64,000 nucleotides of DNA from Paenibacillus lentus (GCF_003931855.1 NZ_CP034248.1:4092001-4156000); one strand, 5' to 3'; counted from the first letter of the stretch, positions 27,505 to 37,460 are shown. Notes: a model not told the origin generated them from the letters alone. Numbers and translations are program-made.

Positions 27505-28807
27505 ATGAGCTCAAGCTTAAAGCTTTACGCATCCATTTATCTCGTTCGAATAAAGAATATCACATGGCGTGACTGCGTTATAACACTGTTGCTCCTCCTT
27601 TTTCTACCCCGTGGGATGTATCAGTTCACTACAATGTTAGCTGCCAAAGGCTTCTCACCCTCATTTATTACGGCAAGTTGGGGGATATTTGGCATGATCG
27701 TCGGCATCAGTCTGTTTGCCGCCAGCCTGATGATGGCGGAAATGCGATTCTTATGGTCGCTAGGACGAGGTCCTGGCTTTTTAACATCATATATGCTTTG
27801 CAAAAAGTCCCCCATTGTTCTAGCGATTGTCTGGATACTGCTTGGTCAGTTGTTCTGGTCCCCGTCTTATAGCATCGAACTAGCATTCCTAATGCTGTTT
27901 CTTGGACTCTCTTGTGCAGAACTGGTAGTCTATTGCTTCGTAGCGCTTAGAGAAATGACGAGAAAGCGAAAAACCAGAGCGCTGTCTTTAGCATTACTGA
28001 TATTAACCCGTACTGGCTCTTAATCTTTCGATTATGATGCTGCCCATTATATCTGTGGTCCGGTTGATTGTTGCAATTGTCATTACCGCTCTGCAATACT
28101 ACGCCGCTTACCGAGCGTCACACTTCACTTGGCCACTCATGATAAGCGCAGCGCCACCGGCTGAATCCTGCGCCAAACAGCATATCCTGTCCCGCTATCC
28201 GTTACTTCGTAAAGAGATTTATTTTTTAACCCGCTTCAAAGATATGTTTCCTTTACTTATTTCCGTATGTTTATTACAGCTCTTTACCTATTATGCAGCA
28301 GTTGATACCACGATAGTTGTCCCGGTAGGCGCAGCCCTATTGCTCTGGCTGATCAGCGACGTTTGGGTGATCGGAAGCTTTGTTAACGAAGGCAGGGGAC
28401 TAGCACTATACACCGCTACCTTGGATGCCTGGCGTAGAGGATTAAGGGCAAAATGGCTTTTTTATGGGGCAATAGGCATAAGTACATCAATCGTTCACAC
28501 CTTAGTCTGGCAATCCCGCTTAGCCTGGTCTTGGACGGCATGGTCGTTTCCCTATTTATGTGCGCAGAGCCTGTTGCTCACTTCCACGTTTATTTCATTC
28601 AGTTTGCTGGTTGGATACCACTTTACAACTCAAGGGCGTATTTCACTGCACGCTCAGTTGTTAATTACACTTTGCATGTTTTTGCTAATATACTTGCATC
28701 ACGCGCATCTAGTTTTATTTTTATTCATCTCCGTAGCTATACAACTCGGATTCTATCAACTTTACCGCCGTATACCTAGCAGTCTTCCTGTCAAATTTCC
28801 AATATGA
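27505..28807 (+). pseudogene. ABC transporter permease split by a frameshift
   Basis: The first part (from ATG 27505, 172 residues) has four or five membrane segments and runs to SLALLILTRTGS with a stop at 28023. The second part (258 residues with further helices) continues in another frame, read back as PVLALNLSIMMLPIISVVRL, and has no ribosome binding site of its own at 28034. Removing one base near 28000 restores a single protein of about 430 residues. Either a recent inactivating mutation or a sequencing error is possible. The ATPase gene follows 13 bases later, so the pair would be an exporter with unknown substrate. Confidence 0.7.
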
Positions 28808-28820
28808 GGAGAGAATAATA

Positions 28821-29531
28821 ATGATGAAAAAAAATTTAGCGCTGTCCCTTCAATTGAAGCAAGTCAGCTATGCTTACGAAGGCAAGCCCATCCTGCACAA
28901 CATCGACTGGACCCTGCAGGGAGGAGAAATTACAGTCTTGCTCGGCCCCAACGGAGCAGGTAAAACGACGCTATTGCATTTGCTAGCAGGGATGAAGCCG
29001 GCACAGCAAGGTAGCATTTTACTCAACCAACAAGTAGTGCATTGGCAGGACCAGCAATATAAAAAACGTATTGGCTATATGATGGAGTTTCCGTTTCAGT
29101 ATCCGTTTCTAACCGTGATCGAAATAATGCGACTCATCGGCCAACTGCGCGATGTCCCCACTGGTCAACTGGAGGAATCTATACAGTACTGGCTCAAGCA
29201 TTTTTTGTTAGAATCCTACAGCAACTACCCGATTGGCGCTTTATCTCAAGGAACAGCCAGGCGGGTCGCATTAGCATCTCAGCTGCTGCACGAACCAGAT
29301 ATCCTTCTTCTGGATGAGCCGACCAATGGACTTGACCCAGATCAAGTCATTATCGTGCGTGATACATTACAACAATATTGCTCGCGGGGGGCTCTTATCC
29401 TCTTATCCACCCATATCATGGGACTGGCGGAAAAACTTTCGCATCAAGCTGCTATTTTACGAAATGGACGTATTGTATATGCTGGCGAGTCTGATGGAGA
29501 TTTGGAAAGTCTATATGTAGCAAGTAAATAG
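28821..29531 (+). CDS. ABC transporter ATP-binding protein
   Basis: A 236-residue cytosolic ATPase: Walker A GPNGAGKTT (about 40-48), signature region LSQGTARRVALASQLL in place of canonical LSGGQ, Walker B DILLLDEPTNGLD, and switch His in STHIMGL. It follows the frameshifted permease with a 13-base gap and its own GAGGAGAG site, and would power it. The closest architecture is an ABC-2 or Ecs type exporter; substrate unknown. Confidence 0.9.
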   Translation: MMKKNLALSLQLKQVSYAYEGKPILHNIDWTLQGGEITVLLGPNGAGKTTLLHLLAGMKPAQQGSILLNQQVVHWQDQQYKKRIGYMMEFPFQYPFLTVIEIMRLIGQLRDVPTGQLEESIQYWLKHFLLESYSNYPIGALSQGTARRVALASQLLHEPDILLLDEPTNGLDPDQVIIVRDTLQQYCSRGALILLSTHIMGLAEKLSHQAAILRNGRIVYAGESDGDLESLYVASK

Positions 29532-29593
29532 TCTGCAGATTATTGTTGAAAGAAAGCTCACCAACAGCTCTCAGTTCTGCCAAGAATACCTAC

Positions 29594-29628
29594 AAAAATC
29601 CCAGCAGGAAAGATCCCGCCAGGATTTT
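29594..29628 (-). terminator. terminator of the CE4 gene
   Basis: AAAATCC and GGATTTT arms enclose a GC-rich inner stem and are followed on the minus strand by a T run. It lies about 60 bases after the esterase stop. The same design occurs after the GH11 gene (30838-30871). Confidence 0.7.
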
Positions 29629-29690
29629 GTTAAAAAACGATCAGAATTCAAGTCAGAATTTTAAAAGGATCATTTACCGCTTCCGCATTA

Positions 29691-30053
29691 TTAATGAATC
29701 TCCAAATAATCAATGTAAGCATCCCATGTTCCGTTATCGGCGGTTACCACGAGTTCAACCTCTTGATTTCCTGTCCCATGGCTTACATTATTCAGGGTAT
29801 AAACCGCAGGACTGCTTCCGCCGAAATAGAAGGTCCCCTTCGTCTGTCCCCCGATTTTCAAATCGACTCTGGCCATATTGGAGTTATTAGAAGCCCCCCG
29901 GAGTGAAAAATTATGAGTGTCCGTCGTAAAATTCTGCGTAAATTTCACGGAATCATTGTTAGCATATAAAGCGACTCCGTTGAACGGCGAGCTGATATTC
30001 CCAGTGTACTGACCGCTTTTTCTCATACTTTCGGCTTCCACTTTCGTTCCTGT
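29691..30053. repeat. CBM36 coding repeat (second copy at 30934-31296)
   Basis: The C-terminal module of the esterase and of the xylanase is nearly the same at DNA and protein level. Over about 118 residues I see only two amino-acid differences (R/T near the start and Y/F near the end), with scattered silent changes. The copies are direct repeats about 1.24 kb apart. Confidence 0.9.
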
Positions 30054-30761
30054 GCCTGGGGAAGGAGCTGGGTCGCCGTCCGGTGCAACAGCCCGACCAG
30101 TGCTTGGCGAGATCATGCCCGAGCAAAGGCCGCGACTTTTGAGGTTCTGTGCGATCTGCGGGATCGCTTGAAGTGTAGTTTGGTACTGCTCGTGCATCAG
30201 GATCACATCGCCGTTTTGCATTCGCCCCGCTGCGGCTACAATCTGGGCAGTACTGGCACCATTCCAATCCTGAGAGTCAACGTTCCACAACACTTCGGTA
30301 AGATTATTTTGATTCAAGATGGATTTCAAAGTCGCATTAGTCGCGCCGTATGGCGGACGAAATAGCTTTGGAGCAGTTCCCGTAATCGACTGGATCGTCT
30401 GCTGCGTCCGAGTGATTTCCGCAGATATCTGCGAGCTGCTCATTGACGTTAGGTTCGGGTGTGTATAAGAATGATTGCCGACCCACATGCCCGCGGCCAC
30501 TTGATCTCGTACAAGAGACGGGTTATTCTGCACGTTTTGCCCGACGTTGAACATCGTTGCGCGCAATCCGGCTTGCTTCAACGCATGGAGCAGATTTGTC
30601 GTGTTATTAGGATTTGGACCATCGTCGAATGTCAGGGCTACGTAACCATTCGGGCAATTCGCATCGGCAGCATTGGCGGCTGGCACCATTGGAATGGAAA
30701 ACAACGTACTGAAAAGCGCAAAAGCCAATGCACCTTTTGCTAGTTTTGCTTTGAACATCAT
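29691..30761 (-). CDS. secreted CE4 deacetylase with C-terminal CBM36 (probable acetylxylan esterase)
   Basis: A 356-residue exported enzyme. Signal peptide (1-31) is followed by a CE4 polysaccharide deacetylase domain (about 33-210) with TFDDGP, HSYTHP (metal ligands), RPPYG, a conserved Trp in DSQDWNG and the His of LMHE. A short linker leads to a CBM36-type module (about 240-356), a calcium-dependent xylan binder in known members. Because of CBM36 and the adjacent xylanase, removal of acetyl groups from xylan is more likely than chitin deacetylation. GAGGAGGT supports either of two adjacent ATGs (30761 or 30758). A terminator separates it from the upstream GH11 gene, so it has its own promoter. 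Confidence 0.9.
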   Translation of the reverse strand: MMFKAKLAKGALAFALFSTLFSIPMVPAANAADANCPNGYVALTFDDGPNPNNTTNLLHALKQAGLRATMFNVGQNVQNNPSLVRDQVAAGMWVGNHSYTHPNLTSMSSSQISAEITRTQQTIQSITGTAPKLFRPPYGATNATLKSILNQNNLTEVLWNVDSQDWNGASTAQIVAAAGRMQNGDVILMHEQYQTTLQAIPQIAQNLKSRGLCSGMISPSTGRAVAPDGDPAPSPGTGTKVEAESMRKSGQYTGNISSPFNGVALYANNDSVKFTQNFTTDTHNFSLRGASNNSNMARVDLKIGGQTKGTFYFGGSSPAVYTLNNVSHGTGNQEVELVVTADNGTWDAYIDYLEIH

Positions 30762-30837
30762 AATACCTCCTCGCGATTAAATACTAATATAGTTGTTCCG
30801 TCATTTCGAACCACTTCAATCAAGCCGGGGTATCCAC

Positions 30838-30871
30838 AAAATCCCGGCGGTTTAGATCCCGCAGGGATTTT
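30838..30871 (-). terminator. terminator of the GH11 xylanase gene
   Basis: AAAATCCC (30838-30845) pairs with GGGATTTT (30864-30871), with a nested GGCGG/CCGC-type stem. It is positioned after the xylanase stop on the minus strand and resembles the terminator after the CE4 gene. Confidence 0.7.
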
Positions 30872-30933
30872 ACTTGGAATAACTCTCAGAGTTCAAATCA
30901 AAACTCAAAAGAATCATTTACCATTCGTAGATT

Positions 30934-31998
30934 TTAATGAATCTCCAAATAATCAATGAAAGCATCCCATGTCCCGTTATCGGCGGTTACCACGAGTTCA
31001 ACCTCTTGATTTCCTGTCCCATGGCTTACATTATTTAGAGTATAGACCGCAGGACTGCTCCCGCCAAAATAGAAGGTTCCCTTCGTCTGTCCGCCGATCT
31101 TCAAATCAACCCTGGCCATGTTCGAGTTATTCGAAGCCCCGCGGAGTGAAAAGTTATGAGTGTCCGTCGTGAAATTCTGCGTGAATTTCACCGAATCATT
31201 GTTGGCGTATAAAGCGACTCCGTTGAACGGCGAGCTGATATTCCCAGTGTACTGACCACTTTTTGTCATACTCTCGGCTTCCACTTTTGTACCTGTACTT
31301 GGATTTGTACCGCTGCCGCCGATTGTAAGTGTATTACTGTACACATTCGCACTTCCACTGCTTTGATAACCTTCTACTGTGAGCGCAACTTCGTACATTT
31401 TGCCCATGGTCATCCCTAAACGTTCCCACGCCTTAAAATGCTCACTAACGGATATGGTTCCACTTGTGCGCTTCGATGTCCGGACACTCCAATACTGCTT
31501 GAAAGTTGCCGTACCTTTAATAGAAGGCTGATTGACTCTGGTCGTTTCATAGATATCATAAGTTCCGCCGTCTACATTAATGGTGCCCTTTGGCGATGCT
31601 CCCGGTGGACGCCAGCTGCCCCAGCTATCGACGATATAAAATTCTACAAGCGGGTCAACCGTCCACCCGTAAACAGTTAAATATGAATTACCGTTTGGCT
31701 GATAAGTTGCTCCGTACGTTATTGACATATTTCCAATCTGCTGATGTGTCTGAGTCTCGTTGAATTTCTTGCCTTTACGGAATAGAATATTATTGATATT
31801 GCTCCACTCGGCACTGAACGTACCGCCGCTACCGAGGACCATAGTTCCGTTTCCACTATCCTTCCAGTATTCATAATCGTAACCGTCATGAGTGCCGACG
31901 GAATTACTAGTAATCGTTTGAGCATGTACTACTCCAGGCAATGTAAGTACAAAGCAAAGTAAAAAAGCAACAAATAACTTCATTCTCTTTTGTTTCAT
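30934..31998 (-). CDS. secreted GH11 endo-1,4-beta-xylanase with CBM36
   Basis: A 354-residue extracellular xylanase. Residues 1-26 are a signal peptide (VVHAQ cleavage). The GH11 jelly roll (about 27-225) has catalytic nucleophile E119 in [12 protein letters not shown] and acid/base E209 in [12 protein letters not shown] linker ([10 protein letters not shown]) joins a CBM36 module (about 237-354) almost identical to that of the neighbouring esterase. AAGGAGGAG lies 7 bases before ATG 31998. Two palindromes and a partial cre-like sequence (minus strand TGAAAACGCTAAGG, lacking the final CA) lie upstream, consistent with sugar-dependent control. Confidence 0.95.
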   Translation of the reverse strand: MKQKRMKLFVAFLLCFVLTLPGVVHAQTITSNSVGTHDGYDYEYWKDSGNGTMVLGSGGTFSAEWSNINNILFRKGKKFNETQTHQQIGNMSITYGATYQPNGNSYLTVYGWTVDPLVEFYIVDSWGSWRPPGASPKGTINVDGGTYDIYETTRVNQPSIKGTATFKQYWSVRTSKRTSGTISVSEHFKAWERLGMTMGKMYEVALTVEGYQSSGSANVYSNTLTIGGSGTNPSTGTKVEAESMTKSGQYTGNISSPFNGVALYANNDSVKFTQNFTTDTHNFSLRGASNNSNMARVDLKIGGQTKGTFYFGGSSPAVYTLNNVSHGTGNQEVELVVTADNGTWDAFIDYLEIH

Positions 31999-32083
31999 TG
32001 TTACTCCTCCTTTTTAGCTAAACTATTCCTTAGCGTTTTCATTAGCGTAACTATGCTGCAACGCAGCCCGTAGTAGGTCACAC

Positions 32084-32123
32084 TGATAAATTATCACTTC
32101 CTTCCATTATTGTAATTGGAAGG
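32084..32123. promoter_or_regulatory. two palindromes upstream of the xylanase
   Basis: TGATAAATTATCA (32084-32096) is a 13-base palindrome. CCTTCCA (32100-32106) and TGGAAGG (32117-32123) form a spaced inverted repeat with arm centres 17 bases apart. Both lie 90-125 bases before the xylanase start and are operator candidates. The rest of the 322-base gap to cheB holds only the cheB terminator. Confidence 0.4.
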
Positions 32124-32260
32124 TATTTCAAATTTTATTTTATCAGATGGTTCCTGCCCATTCTTGTAATAAACTAAAGTTCATATCGTCAAAAACTTAG
32201 GTTTTTGTCCAATTTCGGCGGGATGAGGTATATTTATTTTTCGAATAGTCAAAAAAGTAA

Positions 32261-32285
32261 AACCCGTACCTAATTGGTACGGGTT
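32261..32285 (-). terminator. terminator of the cheR-cheB unit
   Basis: AACCCGTACC (32261-32270) pairs perfectly with GGTACGGGTT (32276-32285) over a 5-base loop, with a T-rich tail on the minus strand. It lies 36 bases after the cheB stop. Confidence 0.85.
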
Positions 32286-32320
32286 GCTTTAACTCCGTGC
32301 TCAAATAACACCTGCTTCAA

Positions 32321-33370
32321 TTACAACATCATACTTAATACCCGTGGAATGTTGGACAATGAACTTTGCTTCTCCACCGCCCCAAGCTCAAAGGCAACCT
32401 TGGGCATTCCATATACAACTGAGGATTGCTCATCCTGCCCAATCGTTCTGGCGCCTTTGCGCTTCATGGAGAGCAGCCCTTTGGCTCCGTCATACCCCAT
32501 ACCGGTCAGAATAATGCCGATTGACTGGCTTCCGGCCTCCTTGGCCACCGATTCAAATAGCACATCAATCGAGGGACAGTGCCGATTCACCTTCTCCCCG
32601 TGAAAGCACTCCACCTTGAACTGATCCCCGGTTCTTCTGACACGCATATGCTGATCGCCTGGGGCAATAAGAACTTTCCCCTTTTCAATCCTATCTCCGG
32701 TTTCCGCTTCTTTTATATGAAAGGGAAAGGTCTTGTTCAATCGTTCCGCGAACATTTTCGAGAACATCGGGGGGATATGCTGAACAATGACGATACCGGG
32801 TATGTCGTGTGGAAGCGATTTTAATATCGCTTGTATCGCCTCTGTTCCACCTGTAGAAGCACCAATGGCAATCAGTTTCGTCGTAGTCTGCTTTGAAGCA
32901 GCCGACTTCATAGTAGCCATTGAAGGATTGCTGCCTGCAACCTCTGACATGGAGTTCTTTACAGGATGTACCATTTTAGCTTTGGAGGCAATCTTAATTT
33001 TCTCGATCAGTTCTTCTATAAAGTTCTCTACATTAGATAGTTGAGAATCCGGCTTGGATATAAAATCAATCGCACCAGCATTCAAAGCATCAAACACAGA
33101 TGTACTGATAGCACTTACCACAATTACCGGAAGCGAATATTGGGGCAGCAACCTCCTGAGAAATTCAATCCCATTCATTCGCGGCATTTGAACATCACAG
33201 ATCATAATATTCGGATGATATTTCAAAATTTTATCCCTCGCCTCGTAGGGATCCCCTGCCGTGGCAATTACTTCTATTTGAGGATCGGTCGTAATCCCTC
33301 TGGAAATGACTTCGCGAAATACCATAGAATCATCCACAACCAGAACCTTGATTTTTTCTCCCACCAGCAT
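32321..33370 (-). CDS. cheB: CheB chemoreceptor glutamate methylesterase/deamidase
   Basis: A 349-residue response regulator enzyme. The receiver domain (about 8-125) has acidic residues VVDDS and phosphoacceptor D59 in CDVQMP. The catalytic domain (about 163-349) has the Ser-His-Asp triad S172 (GASTGG), H198 (VQHIPP) and D294 (GMGYDGAKG). It removes methyl groups from chemoreceptors to reset signalling. It is the last gene of a unit with cheR and a now broken chemoreceptor. No cheA or cheW is in view, so it must work with components encoded elsewhere or be specific to the lost receptor. Confidence 0.95.
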   Translation of the reverse strand: MLVGEKIKVLVVDDSMVFREVISRGITTDPQIEVIATAGDPYEARDKILKYHPNIMICDVQMPRMNGIEFLRRLLPQYSLPVIVVSAISTSVFDALNAGAIDFISKPDSQLSNVENFIEELIEKIKIASKAKMVHPVKNSMSEVAGSNPSMATMKSAASKQTTTKLIAIGASTGGTEAIQAILKSLPHDIPGIVIVQHIPPMFSKMFAERLNKTFPFHIKEAETGDRIEKGKVLIAPGDQHMRVRRTGDQFKVECFHGEKVNRHCPSIDVLFESVAKEAGSQSIGIILTGMGYDGAKGLLSMKRKGARTIGQDEQSSVVYGMPKVAFELGAVEKQSSLSNIPRVLSMML

Positions 33371-33390
33371 ACGGGCAACACTCCAAATCG

Positions 33391-34203
33391 TTACTCTTTT
33401 CGATAAACGGCCGGCATCACATATTTGAACCTGGTGTCTTCTCTATTTATAGTTTCAGAGTGCCCAATAAATAGATATCCTCCGGGCTCCAAACTGTCAT
33501 AAAATTTACGGATCAAATTCATTTTTGTGTCAGCGTCAAAATAAATCATCACATTCCTACAAAAAATAACATGGAATTTCTTCTTGAACGGAAACGACTC
33601 CATTAAATTAAATCGTCGAAACACAACTTCTTTCTTGATTTTGTTTGACACTTCATAGTGGTTGTCCGCATGCCGTTTAAAATAGGAATGCCTCCATCGT
33701 TTCGGCAATAGAGCGACTGCTTCACTGCTGTATATTCCTTTCTTGGCTCGATTTAACACCTTCTCGGAAATATCCGTTGCCAGAAGCTGCGTATCCCAGC
33801 CAATTCGTGCACTTCCAAGATATTCATCAATCAGGATAGCCAAGGTATAAGGTTCTTCTCCCGAAGAACAACCGGCGCTCCATACCCTCAGATCTTTATC
33901 CCTAACCCTGGGCAATAGAGAGGAAAGAACGGTATCCCTGAAGTAGTTGAAGTGGTCTGCCTCCCTCATAAAGAAGGTATGATTGGTTGTCATCTGATTT
34001 ATAAAGGTTTTGGCAGCCTCCCCACTCTTATCAGCTATGATATAGTCCAAATAATCTGAAAAATTATTGATATTCAGCCTTTGCATAACCTGGCCCAATC
34101 TTCCCACAACAAGAATCTTTTTTTCATTATTCAGGTGAATTCCATAATTCACCTTGATGAAGTGGGCAACTCGCCGAAATTCTTTATCCGATATTTCAAA
34201 CAT
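33391..34203 (-). CDS. cheR: CheR chemoreceptor methyltransferase
   Basis: A 270-residue S-adenosylmethionine-dependent methyltransferase that methylates chemoreceptor glutamates. The N-terminal helical domain (about 5-75) includes FRRVAHFIKVNYGIHL. The catalytic domain has the AdoMet loop VWSAGCSSGEEPYTLAIL and FHVIFCRNVMIYFDADTK, the family signature. ATG 34203 is selected because GGGGTGA lies 7 bases upstream. It lies 59 bases after the receptor remnant and 20 bases before cheB. Confidence 0.93.
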   Translation of the reverse strand: MFEISDKEFRRVAHFIKVNYGIHLNNEKKILVVGRLGQVMQRLNINNFSDYLDYIIADKSGEAAKTFINQMTTNHTFFMREADHFNYFRDTVLSSLLPRVRDKDLRVWSAGCSSGEEPYTLAILIDEYLGSARIGWDTQLLATDISEKVLNRAKKGIYSSEAVALLPKRWRHSYFKRHADNHYEVSNKIKKEVVFRRFNLMESFPFKKKFHVIFCRNVMIYFDADTKMNLIRKFYDSLEPGGYLFIGHSETINREDTRFKYVMPAVYRKE

Positions 34204-34262
34204 ACTTTCACCCCACAGTAAACGGAAGAGAGAGCCATTGGACTCTCTCCGCACCTCAACCC

Positions 34263-35878
34263 TTAATATTTGCCGAATTCACTGTCACTTAAATCAATTT
34301 TCGTAGGTTTAGCAACTGCAGCATCGCTGTTGGATTCGTTATTAGATTGATATCCAGCTTTCTTTTCAGACATTTTCTCGAACAATTCCAGGAGCTCAGG
34401 ACTGATATCTTCAATTGCTTTATGGGAACCGCCCTGGCTTTTTAAATTAAACCGGTTGACCTGCTCCTCCAACAGAGCTGCCTGACTAGCCAGTTCTTCA
34501 CTTGTAGCTGCACTTTCTTCCAATGTAGCCGAGTTTGTCTGCACTACCTGAGAAACCTGCATGATACCTTGATTAATCTGATTGATTCCGATGGACTGCT
34601 CATTAGATGCCGTAGCGATATCACCAATGAGTGTGGCAACCTTTGCAACGTCATCAACAATCTGTTGGAGCGCATTTGCCGTTTCATTCGCAATTTTCGT
34701 CCCGCCCTCGGCCTTTTTAATCGACCCTTCTATCATTTCGGTCGTTTCCTTGGCTGCATTTGCAGATCTTGCAGCAAGATTCCGAACCTCTTCGGCGACG
34801 ACTGCGAAGCCCTTGCCGTGTTGTCCGGCTCTTGCCGCTTCAACAGCCGCATTCAAAGCCAATATATTCGTCTGGAAGGCAATCTCGTCAATGACTTTAA
34901 TAATTTTTGAAATATTTTCCGAAGCCAGATTGATTTCGTCCATGGCGCTTAGCATTTCCTTCATTTGATTGTTGCCGATAATCGCATTTTGTTTCGCTGC
35001 TTCTGCAAGCTCGTTGGCTTCATTCGAAGAATCTGCATTTTGACGGGTTTGTGAAGCAATCTCTTCAATAGAGGCCGTCAATTGTTCCACAGAGCTGGCT
35101 TGTTCCGTTGACCCTTGCGACAAAGAAACACTCATTGCGGACACTTGCTTCGAACCTGTAGCAACCTGCTCAGCTGCATTTTGAATACTACGTTCAAATC
35201 CCCATCGGCAATCTTATCTGCTGAGTCAACCAGTTTTCTAACTGGCTTGCTGATCATTCTGGAAATGAATATGCCAAATCCAATATATACTATCATTATC
35301 AAGGCAATAACAATAACCATAATAATACCGGTTCTTTCCGTTTGAACCGTCAGTTGTCTAGATATCTCGGCCCCATTTTTCTTTCTTAAATCAAACATAT
35401 CCTGGATGGCATTCTCAGTATCCCTTGCGTATTGGTCTCCTTCAGTTATAAGCATAGCTATCGCCTGTTCATTCTGGCCAGAGAGCGACAGGTTGATAAC
35501 CTCGTCCCGGGCCTTATTGTATTGCTCCAAATTATTCCGCAATGACATATAAGCTTCATATGTATTCTCTGTTTGGATGGAATTCCCAAATTTATCGAGG
35601 TTACTCTCCATTACTTTTTCTATTTGTTGAATTTCATTATTTAGCGCTTTTTTCTCTTCTATATCATCCGTTAGCAGAATATTGGTCAGTCTGACCCGGA
35701 TACTATTAAAGTCGATACCGGCTGAACCCAAATCTCCAAGTGACACGCCATAGTTTTCGTATAAATGCGTATAATCCTTATCCACACTCTGCATATTCCT
35801 TAAACCGAATACACCCAAAGCACCCGCTAATATAGATACAATGATAAATGACGAAATTAATTTTGTCGCTATTTTCAT
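34263..35878 (-). pseudogene. methyl-accepting chemotaxis protein, deleted in HAMP region and cut from its promoter
   Basis: The N-terminal part from ATG 35878 has one membrane helix, a four-helix-bundle sensor (about 30-180), a second membrane helix (TGIIMVIVIALIMIVYIGF) and the start of a HAMP domain to KIADGDLNV. The frame then stops at 35132. The signalling domain continues in another frame from [20 protein letters not shown] and contains the conserved hairpin tip around [21 protein letters not shown], ending at 34263. The rest of HAMP and the following helix are missing, so a deletion plus frameshift is inferred. An IS element begins two bases upstream of the ATG, removing the ribosome binding site. 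The protein cannot be made intact. Confidence 0.85.
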
Positions 35879-35880
35879 AT

Positions 35881-37335
35881 TTGAGCATTTTGCATAATTC
35901 CCTATTTGAGAATTGAATAGCAGAACCTAGACCTAGTTGGTGGTGCATTTTCAGCTAAATCCACTCGGTTTTCAAAAATGGGCAGACCTGCAGAATTTTC
36001 TGCGCATTCAAAATTTTAAGCAGCGACTTTTCTGTATTTCTGAGCCATTGCCAGGGCAGAAGCCAGCAATACAATTGCATTTAAATATTGGTGAGTTATG
36101 ACTTTCTCTATGCCCCAAACATGCATGGCGTCTGCGGTCAAATAGGTTTTCATTCGGGAGTTGCAGCGTTCTACACTCGTTCTTTCTTTGTAAAGTTCTT
36201 GCCAACGTTTCGTGTTCCGGTGCGGACTTGAATAACGGCGCAAATCGCTTTTTGTATCAACCTTGAGCACCATTCCATAGTTGGAAGATGAACAGGCTGC
36301 CATCCCCAGCGGACAATCCACCTTGCCGGTCGCATGGGGACACCGGAATTTCAGGTGATCGCCATCTACTCCCCAGTATGTCATGGCAAAACCCATGGAG
36401 CAGCAAGGTGTACCGTTAGATGTTATACCTGCAGGCGGTTCCTTCTCATTGCGAAGATTCATCGGGATAATCGCTTGCGCTTTGAGCTTCCGTGCCGCTT
36501 CATAGTTTTTAAGTTGGTCATACCCAGCATCAAACACAAAGAACTTCACTTTCGCATCGGCAGCCACTTGTTCCATAAGAGCGGGTGCCAGATCACCGTC
36601 ATTGACATGAGCCGGTGTAACCGAGAGGGCCAGGGGCAGTTCGCTAGCGGTGTCGACAGCAAGATGAAGCTTATAGCCGAACCACTTGACCTTGTTACCA
36701 AAGGAGTCAAACTTCGCGCCCCAGTTGGCATTCCCCGTCAGCTCACTTTTGCGCTTCGGCTGTTTCTTCTCGTAGGCATGGATCGCTGCGCTGTCCATCG
36801 CCACGTGACTTCCATCGATGATTCCTTCCTGCTTACAGCGTGTGACGAGATCCTCAAACAGACGTTTTGCCAATCCCTTATTCGTTAGCTCAGTGAAAAC
36901 GCGGCTTAATGTGGCGATTGATGGAGCTTTTCGATCAAGCCTGAGTCCGCATTGGTAACGGAAACGAAGATCCATATCCAGACGACGATGCAAGCCACTA
37001 AATGTATCCATGTTCTCCAGCGGCGCTGCAAGCAATGCGCGAAGAATCCCTTGTCGGCAGTGCCCATCGGCACCTCGGGGTGAATGACTTCTCAAATCTT
37101 TAGCATATGGCCGTAAGTCCAGGGCACTGAAGAAGATAGGCAAACGTTCTTTAAATTCAAGTTTTTGAAGTTCTTCAAAGGAAAATAGACTTTCTTGTAG
37201 AATATACATAGTGACTTCTCCCCCTTGGGTTTTCTTGTTTTGTCACTTGAAAACTTCTCCAAGTTGGGGTGAAGTCCTTTTTTTATGTTTGAAAACCTTT
37301 GTCTAGCAAGGGCTCAGGTTAATGCAAAATGCTCA
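35881..37335 (-). mobile_element. IS1182-like insertion sequence
   Basis: A 1455-base element bounded by inverted repeats of TTGAGCATTTTGCAT (35881-35895, and its complement at 37321-37335). It contains one transposase gene on the minus strand. No clear target duplication is visible at the flanks. The left end abuts the chemoreceptor start codon. Confidence 0.85.
36016..37209 (-). CDS. transposase, IS1182-like DDE family
   Basis: A 397-residue transposase that would cut and join the ends of its element. The N-terminal DUF772-type domain (RGADGHCRQGILRALLAAPL, LDMDLRFRYQCGL) is followed by the DDE core: first Asp in HVAMDSAAIHAY, second Asp in FVFDAGYD, and Glu in YKERTSVERCNSRMKT. It appears full length and intact, so the element could be active. 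Confidence 0.9.
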   Translation of the reverse strand: MYILQESLFSFEELQKLEFKERLPIFFSALDLRPYAKDLRSHSPRGADGHCRQGILRALLAAPLENMDTFSGLHRRLDMDLRFRYQCGLRLDRKAPSIATLSRVFTELTNKGLAKRLFEDLVTRCKQEGIIDGSHVAMDSAAIHAYEKKQPKRKSELTGNANWGAKFDSFGNKVKWFGYKLHLAVDTASELPLALSVTPAHVNDGDLAPALMEQVAADAKVKFFVFDAGYDQLKNYEAARKLKAQAIIPMNLRNEKEPPAGITSNGTPCCSMGFAMTYWGVDGDHLKFRCPHATGKVDCPLGMAACSSSNYGMVLKVDTKSDLRRYSSPHRNTKRWQELYKERTSVERCNSRMKTYLTADAMHVWGIEKVITHQYLNAIVLLASALAMAQKYRKVAA

Positions 37336-37420
37336 ATTAAATATCTATGCTGTTTGAATCAAAAAATACTTTACACAGGTATGTACAAATCATTCTTAGA
37401 TGATCATATGAAGAAATACA

Positions 37421-37460
37421 AAATGACCCAACCAAAATTGCTCTAATCTTGGCTGGGTTG
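37421..37460 (-). terminator. hairpin related to the intergenic repeat (copy F, hairpin only)
   Basis: On the minus strand AACCCAGCC pairs with GGTTGGGTC around a loop containing TTAGAGC, then ATTTTG. The arms and loop match the hairpin of copies A, C and E, but the TATAAT box is absent. It lies 36 bases after the GNAT stop at 37496 and probably terminates that gene. Confidence 0.65.
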
